Part shown: positions 55,285 through 64,000 of the stretch, piece by piece | Position numbering within the stretch: position 1 is the stretch's first letter | How the letters are laid out: every line of letters begins with the position of its first letter | Source of the DNA: Strongylocentrotus droebachiensis | Lineage: Eukaryota > Echinodermata > Echinoidea > Camarodonta > Strongylocentrotidae | Direction of reading: 5' to 3' | Length of the DNA: 64,000 bases | NCBI GenBank assembly: GCA_035222895.1 | Contig: JAVYIG010002518.1 | Location: 124,001-188,000 of the forward strand | Notes under the pieces: model-generated | What the model was told of the DNA's origin: nothing | The model's input: the letters and a program-made list of their open reading frames with translations, nothing else | Databases searched by the model: none | Position numbers and translations under genes: made by a program

Positions 55285-56040
55285 CCAGCTAATACAATAT
55301 TTTTTACTTTTTATCAAGGACATTTGTTATAGGTGATGTAGAAATAGAAGAGACCACATTCTTTCAACCAACCTAAACTTTAAGAACATCATTGGAATAT
55401 CTTTGAATATGAATCTGAAGGAAAAAAATCCTTTATGGTATAACATTTATTATCACTAAGATCAATTGTAAATATTAATATTCTGAAATTAATTTTGCTC
55501 AGAGCTTCCCCTTTACCAGAAACTCACATGTATGAAATGTTTCAGATTTGCAAAAGTAATCACATATGACACAACCTTCAATTTTCCAAAAATCATAAAA
55601 GTTTTCAAATTTCAAAATTTTCTTGCTTCATACTGCATACCAGTGCCCCCCTAAACCCCTGTAACTCCCTATTTATTACTGAGCAGAGTTGAAAGTGACC
55701 TCCACTGGACATACCAGTGTCCAGTATGATGACCTATAGATGTTGACTGGTCAAGCATTGATGTGACCTTTGGGGATTGGTAGTTTAACCTTCTTCTGTC
55801 ACTAGTATACATTTGTGTTGAAAGATTGATTCTTAGAGGACACCACTTAATGGTCTTTGTTTCAAAGAAGGGCTTTTAAGAAAGGAGGAGAAGAATGTGG
55901 GGGAGAGGGTGAAGGCAAGGGGTGGAGAATGCAGTGGTTGTAAGAAAAAAAAACAGGTGAAGAAGATAGATGTAGTATACCAAAATATGTGGCAATGATA
56001 TCATGTAGACATTTTTTTTCAATGTTATCCTCTTTTTTTT
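55285..56040. other. Single-copy stretch
   Basis: No gene or repeat recognised, apart from an internal echo 'ccagtgtccagtatgatga' near 55712-55730. Confidence 0.4.
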
Positions 56041-56108
56041 TTCTGTGTGTGTGTGTGTGTGCGCGTGCGTGTGTGTGTGTGTGTGTGTGTGTATGTGGTG
56101 TGTGTGTC
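56041..56108. repeat. (GT)n microsatellite
   Basis: About 65 bases of GT with a short GCGCGTGCGT interruption. Confidence 0.97.
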
Positions 56109-56154
56109 TTTTCCACCTCTCACTCTTCCTGACCAGTATTTATAATCTTGTTGA

Positions 56155-56501
56155 AGGTATAGACCAGTTTTGGAAAAGCCCCCCTCCCATCAAAAAAATG
56201 AAATGGAAGCTCTTATTACCAATCATGTGAAAGAATATGTTTTGACTTATACGGATGATACAGATTTTGCTGGAAAACCCCCTACTAATTGATATATTTT
56301 GTAAATTATCATATCCAGCCTGGATAGATATCACGAATGCACTTTAACATTGGACATTTGGGCATATATTTCTGCTATTTTGCGAATTTAGGTTGAAGTA
56401 TTGCCATCTAAAACTCTGAAGGCAATATTTAAACAATATTGAATGGCTATTTTGCACCCAAAACCCTTGAACCTCAATTTTACCACTACCGGTCTATATC
56501 T
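56155..56501 (-). mobile_element. TTAA MITE family P, diverged copy P7 (347 bp)
   Basis: Left end AGGTATAGACCAGTTTTGG after TTGA (a mutated TTAA); right end ACCGGTCTATATCT before TTAA (56502-56505). The left interior matches P3 ('aaatgaaatggaagctct', 'accaatcatgtgaaagaata'). The right half is new sequence. Confidence 0.78.
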
Positions 56502-56505
56502 TTAA

Positions 56506-57138
56506 AGCTTATACCATCAACAATACCAGATAGCTTGCTTCTCAATCTTTCTCTATATTGAATTCATTCTACTTTTAATCTTACACCTGTATCTCCCTGT
56601 AGCACCTATTCTCTTCTCACCTTTTGACAAACTCACTTGCACTCATCATGATCATATCTTTCCTCTCACCTCCAAACTCATTTCCTGTGGCTGTACAAAC
56701 ATCATTACACCATGCTGAAAGAAATACAATCTGAAACTCTCCTGCATTTCAGACTCTGGTTCCTTTTCACACCTGATATTGCCTATAGTTTACACCATTT
56801 CGCTTCTATAACTGAAACTGAGGTTTTAGCAATTCACTGAATTCAGTAGATGATTCTTTGAAATCATTGACAAATGAATACTGCAGCAATTATTGGGCCG
56901 AAGCAAGCTCCATATTTTGAAATATTAATTTTACAATTCATAAACATAATGATATATGCCTGAAGAGAATTGACAAGTTCATCACCATTTATCATAATTT
57001 CAGTTTGTCTTGTCATGCCTCATGGTCTCCATACCTCCCCTGGGTATGGAGTGGCAGTTTGTCAGAATGCATCCTACATATCGACTGCTCCTCTAACATC
57101 CAACCAATTAGATAGAACTACTAAAAACTCAAGATTAA
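56506..57138. other. Single-copy stretch
   Basis: No gene. 'ccatacctcccctgggtatgg' at about 57029-57049 is a short palindrome. Confidence 0.4.
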
Positions 57139-57355
57139 ACTAGACATATAATACTTGTTTGGAACAAGTATAGGTGGGCTGGTCAACTAACATTTGAGAC
57201 AAAATAGAGCAAAAATAAGCGACATACTGCTTACAAATTCTTAAAAGACAATATCATGTAGATTCATAACGTGAACTAAATTCACCTTCTATAGGCATAA
57301 CACGCAAATTATGAAGTTTTTGACATGAGGCCTTTAATCAAAATTTTCACTATGA

Positions 57356-57363
57356 TGACGTCA
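57356..57363. promoter_or_regulatory. CRE-type palindrome TGACGTCA, unit 1 site 1
   Basis: A perfect CREB/ATF consensus inside 'gatgacgtcatc'. The same site recurs at offset ~217 in all five units (for example 62003-62010 in unit 5). Function is inferred only from the motif. Confidence 0.5.
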
Positions 57364-57483
57364 TCAAAATGAAAAATGGTTATTACTGCGCTTGTAGAAA
57401 ATTGTCTTAGCTACAACATATCGAAATTTTGAAGAAAATTGATCAATATTTACAGAGATACATTCAATTTTACATAAATATGC

Positions 57484-57503
57484 TGACGTCATAATATGCA
57501 AAT
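57484..57503 (+). promoter_or_regulatory. CRE palindrome next to octamer ATGCAAAT, unit 1 site 2
   Basis: TGACGTCA (57484-57491) is followed four bases later by ATGCAAAT (57496-57503), the POU/Oct consensus. The pair is kept in all five units. Confidence 0.5.
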
Positions 57504-57844
57504 TCGAATTTTGAGTTCCAAGGCCATTGTGATGATGTCACGATACACTTAATGGCCAAATGAGACATGGAATCATATTTCCAACTCATACTTTATCTTA
57601 ATATGAAAAAAAAAATGAGGATCCCGGTGCATTCCAAAGAGCTATAACGGATTTTGTATAGGCATGTTTTTTCCCATATATGCTATGTATTAAAAGACCT
57701 CGCGCGCACTGACATTTATCTTGAATTTACGTTCATCTTGTTAATAATGGTCAAAAAGAGATAAACATGGTATCAAATTCCTTGAAAAAATATGAGAAAT
57801 ATCATGAAAGAAAAAAAAATGGCGATTCTATGTTTTGTAATGGT

Positions 57845-57998
57845 GTTACGCGCGAAAACGCGCGCGCATGCTCGTACGCGCGATTTTTTATAAAATGCTT
57901 AAAATGACCTGAAACGTATGCAAAATAAATTTGAGACGATTTTGAGCATTTACAAAATTTGCGCGCGCATTGACGCGCGGACGTACGCGCACGTGCGC
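57845..57998. other. CpG-dense blocks in unit 1
   Basis: Two stretches (57847-57883 and 57960-57998) of nearly alternating CG ('acgcgcgaaaacgcgcgcgc', 'gacgcgcggacgtacgcgca') in an otherwise AT-rich unit. Equivalent blocks are in the other four units. Confidence 0.85.
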
Positions 57999-58129
57999 GT
58001 TTTTTGACCTGAAATTGACCGGACACATATTGACCTTGATCCTGATAAATATGAATGAGAAATTACTTTTGGTTATGAAGATATGATCATGAGTTGATTT
58101 TCAATTTTTTTCACAAAATGGCGCCTAGA

Positions 58130-58150
58130 TGACGTCATCAGTCAAGGTCA
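58130..58150 (+). promoter_or_regulatory. CRE palindrome plus TCAAGGTCA half-site, unit 1 site 3
   Basis: TGACGTCA (58130-58137), then TCAAGGTCA (58142-58150), the extended half-site bound by NR5A and ERR nuclear receptors. AGGTC repeats once more directly after. Kept in all five units. Confidence 0.5.
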
Positions 58151-61100
58151 AGGTCGAAAAACTTCCTATGCTTTGTGAATATGCCTATACATATGTGTGT
58201 TAAATTTTAAGATATTTGAATGAGCCATTTTCAAATTATCTTGAACACAAAAAAGTGGGTCGAAATAAGAAAAATAAACTAGACATATAATACTTGTTTG
58301 GAACAAGTATAGGTGGGCTGGTCAACTTAAATTTGAGACAAAATAGAGCAAAAATAAGCGAGATACTGCTTAAATATTCTTGAAAAACAATATCATGTAG
58401 TTTCATGACGTGAACGAAATTCACCTTCTATAGGGATAACGCAAATTATGAAGGCCTTTTGACATGAGGCCTTTAATCGAGATTTTCAGTATGATGACGT
58501 CATCAAAATGAAAAATGGTTTTTACTGAGCTGATAGAGAATTGTCTTAGCTACAACATATCGAAATTTTGAAGAAAATCGATCAATATTTACAGAGATAC
58601 AATCAATTTTCCATAAATATGCTGACGTCATAATATGCAAATTCGTATTTTGAGTTCCAAGGCCATTATGATGATGTCACGATACACCTAATGGCCAAAT
58701 GAGACATGGAATCATATCTCCCACTCATACTCTATCTAAATATGAAAAAAAATTGAAGGTCACGGTTCATTCCAAAGAGCTATAATGAATTTTGTATAGG
58801 CATGTTTTTGCCCATATATGCTATGTATTAAAAGAGCTCGCGCGCACTGACATTTATCTTGAATTGACGCTCATCTTGTTATTAATGGTCATAAAGAGAT
58901 AAACATGGTATAAAATTCCTTGAAAAAATATAATAAATATCATGAAGAAAAAAAAATGGCGATTTTATGTTTTGTAATGGTGTTACGCGCGAAAACGCGC
59001 GCGCATGTGCTTACGCGCGATTTTTTATAAAATGCTTAAAAAGACCTGAAACGTATGCAAAAAAAATTTAAGACGATTTCGAGCATTTAAAATTTTTGCG
59101 CGCGTAATGACGCGCGGACGTACGCGCACGCGCGCGTTTTTTGACCTGAAATTGACCGGACTGATATTGACCTTGATCATGATAAATATGAATGAGAAAT
59201 TACTTTTGGTTATGAAGATATGATCATGAGTTGATTTTCAAAATTTTTCACAAAATGGCGCCTAGATGACGTCATCAGTCAAGGTCAAGGTCGAAAAATT
59301 TGCTGTGTTTTGTGAATATGCCTATACATATGTGTGTTAAATTTTAAGATATTTGTTTGAGCCATTTTCAAATTATCTTGCACACAAAAAAGTGGGTCGA
59401 AATAAGAAAAATAAATAAATAACTAGACATATAATACTTGTTTGGAACAAGTATAGGTGGGCTGGTCAACTTAAATTTGAGACAAAATAGAGCAAAAATA
59501 AGCGACATACTGCTTACAAATTCTTAAAAAACAATATCATGTAGATTCATAACGTGAACTAAATTCACCTTCTATAGGCATAACACGCAAATTATGAAGT
59601 TTTTGACATGAGGCCTTTAATCAAAATTTTCACTATGATGACGTCATCAAAATGAAAAATGGTTAATACTGCGCTTGTAGAGAATTGTCTTAGCTTACAA
59701 CATATCGAAATTTTGAAGAAAATTGATCAATATTTACAGAGATACAATCAATTTTACATAAATATGCTGACGTCATAATATGCAAATTCGTATTTTGAGA
59801 TCCAAGGCCATTATGATGATGTCACGATACACTTAATGGCCAAATGAGACATGGAATCATATTTCCGACTCATACTCTATCTGAATATGAAAAAAAATTG
59901 AGGATCCCGGTGCATTCCAAAGAGCTATAACGGATTTTGTATAGGCATGTTTTTGCCCATATATGCTATGTATTAAAAGAGCTCGCGCGCACTGACATTT
60001 ATCTTGAATTTACGCTCATCTTGTTAATAATGGTCATAAAGAGATAAACATGGTAACAAATTCCTTGAAAAAATATGAGAAATATCATGAAAGAAAAAAA
60101 AATGGCGATTCTATGTTTTGTAATGGTGTTACGCGCGAAAACGCGCGCGCATGCTCGTACGCGCGATTTTTTATAAAATGCTTAAAATGACCTGAAACGT
60201 ATGCAAAAAAAATTTAAGACGATTTCGAGCATTTAAAATTTTTGCGCGCGTAATGACGCGCGGACGTACGCGCACGCGCGCGTTTTTTGACCCGAATTTG
60301 ACCGGACTGATATTGACCTTGATCATGATAAATATGAATGAGATATTACTTTTGGTTATGAAGATATGATCATAAGTTGATTTTCAAAAATTTTCACAAA
60401 ATGGCGCCTAGTTGACGTCATCAGTCAAGGTCAAGGTCGAAAAATTTGCTGTGTTTTGTGAATATGCCTATACATATGTGTGTTAAATTTTAAGATATTT
60501 GATTGAGCCATTTTCAAATTATCTTGAACACAAAATAGTGGGTCGAAATAAGAAAAATAAATAATAAATAATAACTAGACATATAATACTTGTTTGGAAC
60601 AAGTATAGGTGGGCTGGTCAACTAACATTTGAGACAAAATAGAGCAAAAATAAGCGACATACTGCTTACAAATTCTTAAAAGACAATATCATGTAGATTC
60701 ATAACGTGAACTAAATTCACCTTCTATAGGCATAACACGCAAATTATGAAGTTTTTGACATGAAGCCTTTAATCAAAATGTTCACTATGATGACGTCATC
60801 AAAATGAAAAATGGTTATTACTGCGCTTGTAGAGAATTGTCTTAGCTACAACATATCGAAATTTTGAAGAAAATTGATCAATATTTACAGAGATACAATC
60901 AATTTTACATAAATATGCTGACGTCATAATATGCAAATTCGTATTTTGAGTTCCAAGGCCATTGTGATGATGTCACGATACACTTAATGGCCAAATGAGA
61001 CATGGAATCATATTTCCGACTCATACTCTTTCTTAATATGAAAAAAAATTGAGGATCCCGGTGCATTCCAAAGAGCTATAACGGATTTTGTATAGGCATG

Positions 61101-61724
61101 TTTTTGCCTATATATGCTATGTATTAAAAGACCTCGCGCGCACTGACATTTATCTTGAATTTACGCTCATCTTGTTAATAATGGTCATAAAGAGATAAAC
61201 ATGGAATCAAATTCCTTGAAAAAATATGAGAAATATCATGAAAGAAAAAAAAATGGCGATTCTATGTTTTTTAATGGTGTTACGCGCGAAAACGCGCGCG
61301 CATGCTCGTACGCGCGATTTTTTATAAAATGCTTAAAATGACCTGAAACGTATGCAAAATAAATTTGAGACGATTTTGAGCATTTAACAATTTTGCGCGC
61401 GCATGGACGCGCGGACGTACTTGCACGCGCGCGTTTTTTGACCTGAAATTGACTGGACTGATATTGACCTTGATCATAATAAATATGAATGAGAAATACC
61501 TTTTGGTTATGAAGATATGATCATGAGTTTATTTTTTGAAAATTTCACAAAATGGCGCCTAGATGACGTCATCAGTCAAGGTCAAGGTCGAAAAATTTGA
61601 TGTGTTTTGTGAATATGCCTATACATATGTGTGTTAAATTTTAAGATATTTGATTGAGCCATTTTCAAATTATCTTGCACACAAAAAAGTGGGTCGAAAT
61701 AAGAAAAATAAATAAATAATAAAT

Positions 61725-61785
61725 AATAAATAAAGACGATTTTAACAAAAATATAAGGTGGTCTGTATTAGATACAGCCCACCTG
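61725..61785. repeat. Hairpin tail after unit 4
   Basis: 'aggtggtctgta' - TTAGA - 'tacagcccacct' makes a 12-bp stem with one mismatch. It follows 'gacgattttaacaaaaatat'. It is the first of five such tails. Confidence 0.85.
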
Positions 61786-62929
61786 ACTAGACATATAATA
61801 CTTGTTTGGAACAAGTATAGGTGGGCTGGTCAACTTAAATTTGAGACAAAATAGAGCAAAAATAAGCGAGATACTGCTTAAATATTCTTAAAAAACAATA
61901 TCATGTAGTTTCATGACGGGAACGAAATTCACCTTCTATAGGGATAACGCAAATTATGAAGGCCTTTTGACATGAGGCCTTTAATCGAGATTTTCACTAT
62001 GATGACGTCATCAAAATGAAAAATGGTGTTGACTGAGCTTGTAGAGAATTGTCTTAGCTACATCATATTGAAATTTGGAAGAAAATCGATCAATATTTAC
62101 AGAGATACAATCAATGTTACATAAATATGCTGACGTCATTATATGCAAATTCGTATTTTGAGTTCCAAGGCCATTATGCTGATGTCACGATATACTTAAT
62201 GGCCAAATTAGACATGGAATCATATTTCCGACTCATACTCTATCTAAATATGAAAAAACATTGAAGGTCACGGTTCATTCCAAAGAGCTATAATGGATTT
62301 TGTATAGGCATGTTTTTGCCCATATATGCTATGTAATAAAAGAGCTCGCGCGCACGGACATTTATCTTGACTTGACGCTCATCTTGTTATTAATGGTCAT
62401 AAAGAGATAAACATGGTATCAAATTCCTCGAAAAAATTTGAGAAATATCATGAAATAAAAAAAAATGGCGATTCTATGTTGTGTAATGGTGTTACGCGCG
62501 AAAACGCGCGTGCATGCTCGTACGCGCGATTTTTTATAAAATGCTTAAAATGACCTGAAACATATGCAAAATAAATTTGAGACGATTTTGAGCATTTAAT
62601 TTTTTTGCGCGCGCACTGACGCGCGGACGTACGCGCACGCGCGCGTTTTTTGACCTGAAATTGATTGGACTGATATTGACCTTGATCGTGATAAATATGA
62701 ATTAGAAATGGTTTTTGGTTATGGAGATATGATCATGAGATGATTTTCAGAAAATTTAACAAAATGGCGCCTAGATGACGTCATCAGTCAAGGTCAAGGT
62801 CGAAAAATTTGCTGTGTTTTGTGAATATGCCTATACATATGTGTACCAATTTTTAAGATATTTGATTGAGCCATTTTCAAATTATCTTGAACACAAAATA
62901 GTGGGTCGAAATAAGAAAAATAAATAATA

Positions 62930-63202
62930 AATAAATAATAATAATAAAGGCAATTTTAACAAAATTATGAGGTGGTCTGTATTAGATACAGCCCACCTAA
63001 TAATAATAAAGGCAATTTTAACAAAATTATAAGGTGGTCTGTATTAGATACAGCCCACCTAATAAATAATAAATAAAGACGATTTTAACAAAAATATAAG
63101 GTGGTCTGTATTAGATACAGCCCACCTGATAATAAAGAATAATAATAATAAAGGCAATTTTAACAAAATTATAAGGTGGTCTGTATTAGATACAGCCCAC
63201 CT
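62930..63202. repeat. Four more hairpin tails ending the array
   Basis: Four tandem units of about 55-75 bp, each an (AAT)n spacer, 'attttaacaaaat(t/a)ata' and the same 12-bp stem hairpin. Two spacer variants ('aggcaatttt' and 'agacgatttt') alternate unevenly. The ORF 63059-63253 is an artefact of this repeat. Confidence 0.9.
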
Positions 63203-64000
63203 AATTAAATTTATAATTGAGTTGCTAAATGGAAACAGTACTGATGTGAACACTGCAGGATTTTGAGCTGATTATCTGTCCGTTGTGAACAGGCCAGTAA
63301 TGTTATTACTGTCTCTTTGGATAAGATCTCAAGTGTGATCGAGTTCATGTCCTAAGAATCAGTCCTCTATAATATCCTATTCAAGAATCTTGATTGAATG
63401 CTATACTCCTGAGAAAATATATAATGTACTGAGTGATGACAAAACATTGATTGCTAGATAAACTGACAAGATTTCTATTACATTGATTCTATTCAAGAGA
63501 AATGGGGAGAAGTGGTAATGCATGTACTTTCTCATTTTATGTCCATCAATGATCATTCAAACTTGCATCAGTCTCCCAGAGATGCAAACCAGTACGATTT
63601 TATCGTATTTAGTACAATAAAAACAGTGAAGTACGATATCGCCTCTTGAAAGTATGACTTCTCATCTTTCAATTTAAATAAAAAGATTTTATTGTTTTGT
63701 TATAAACCATTTAAACCGCGGAATCGCATAGAACCATGTACAAGTAAAACCTGCAACCTTGACAAAACTTTGTTATATAATTTTCATATTAAATGTTAAT
63801 GAAAGAGCAAATGTTTTACTTGCCATTCTAACCAGTAAAACATTTTTCTGACATTTTACTGGCCTGGGGCCAACAGGCCAGTGGTAGTGTCTGATTTTTT
63901 AGGATATTTACTTTTTCGTGTGCCGAGAGGTTTGCATATCTGGTCTCTTGTGATTTTTCTGCTATCCTCCAGAATCAAATCAGATGAAGGTTGATTTCTT
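63203..64000. other. Single-copy flank of the array
   Basis: AT-rich with no gene. 'tactggcctg' / 'caggccagt' around 63860-63883 is a short inverted repeat. Confidence 0.4.

Larger units (their letters stand above)
57139..63202. repeat. Five-copy tandem array, ~1.14-kb unit, with hairpin tails
   Basis: Units start at 57139, 58278, 59422, 60574 and 61786, each with 'actagacatataatacttgt'. Periods are 1139, 1144, 1152 and 1212 bp. Two subtypes occur, mainly A in units 1, 3 and 4 and B in units 2 and 5, with mosaic joins. The first 21-bp hairpin (ATACTTGTT/AACAAGTAT arms) is in every unit. Each unit has two CpG-dense blocks, three TGACGTCA, one ATGCAAAT and one TCAAGGTCA. Units 1-3 join through (TAAA)n. 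Unit 4 and the array end carry an extra hairpin tail. No long ORF, so neither an enzyme gene nor a protein-coding satellite is seen. Confidence 0.95.

Noticed and set aside
63059-63253. 64-codon minus frame with an internal repeat
   Set aside because: It is the translation of the repeated hairpin tails.
1-64000. LTR retroelements, Polintons or other capsid-bearing elements
   Set aside because: No long terminal repeats, integrase, protease or capsid-like frames were seen.

Overview
This 64-kb window looks like AT-rich, non-coding animal DNA, most probably from an echinoderm and best matching a sea urchin. The reasons are an L2/Crack-like LINE that carries a 2A (DVETNPGP) motif, a type reported from sea urchin and amphioxus; tRNA-derived SINEs with (ATT)n tails; many short TTAA-flanked elements; and abundant (CT)n, poly-C/poly-G and trinucleotide runs. 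I found no convincing host gene. Apart from the LINE, the longest open frames lie in microsatellites. The window is probably intergenic or part of a very large intron.

Layout. 1-8.4 kb: a two-copy tandem duplication, a repeat interrupted by a Harbinger-like MITE, a short ~140-bp repeat array interrupted by two MITEs, two SINEs, and a MITE (7.6-8.4 kb) carrying a 25-bp minisatellite. 8.4-19 kb: mostly single-copy sequence with two TTAA-flanked MITEs, three tandem duplications, a head-on inverted repeat at 16.3-16.6 kb, a tRNA-Ser-like and a tRNA-Thr-like SINE, and a 360-bp polypyrimidine tract. 19-30 kb: two copies of a MITE with ~45-bp inverted ends (19.3 and 22.7 kb), a ~130-bp tandem array (23.6-24.1 kb), a 430-bp polypyrimidine tract, a foldback element with perfect 28-bp ends, and a second minisatellite-bearing MITE (28.9-30.0 kb). 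30-36 kb: a perfect (GTG)71 run, poly-C/poly-G clusters and several MITEs.

36.5-40.4 kb: an apparently intact LINE on the minus strand with one ORF of 1139 codons from its first ATG. It encodes, in order, a signal-peptide-like leader, a 2A motif, a PHD-like zinc finger, an APE endonuclease and a reverse transcriptase with a YADD box. It sits inside a ~190-bp TTAA-flanked MITE. 40.5-57 kb: more MITEs (several abutting and sharing one TTAA), tandem duplications and another SINE. 57.1-63.2 kb: five tandem copies of a ~1.14-kb repeat, followed by several copies of a hairpin-bearing 3' tail. Every copy keeps two very CpG-rich blocks, three perfect TGACGTCA palindromes, an octamer ATGCAAAT and a TCAAGGTCA half-site.

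How the parts relate. The LINE is the only element here that encodes its own enzymes. The MITEs and SINEs are non-autonomous and must have used enzymes encoded elsewhere. Nested insertions give a partial order: the V repeat is older than MITE U2; the 140-bp array is older than the two MITEs inside it; the 190-bp TTAA MITE is older than the LINE. All family names are from sequence features alone; no database search was possible.
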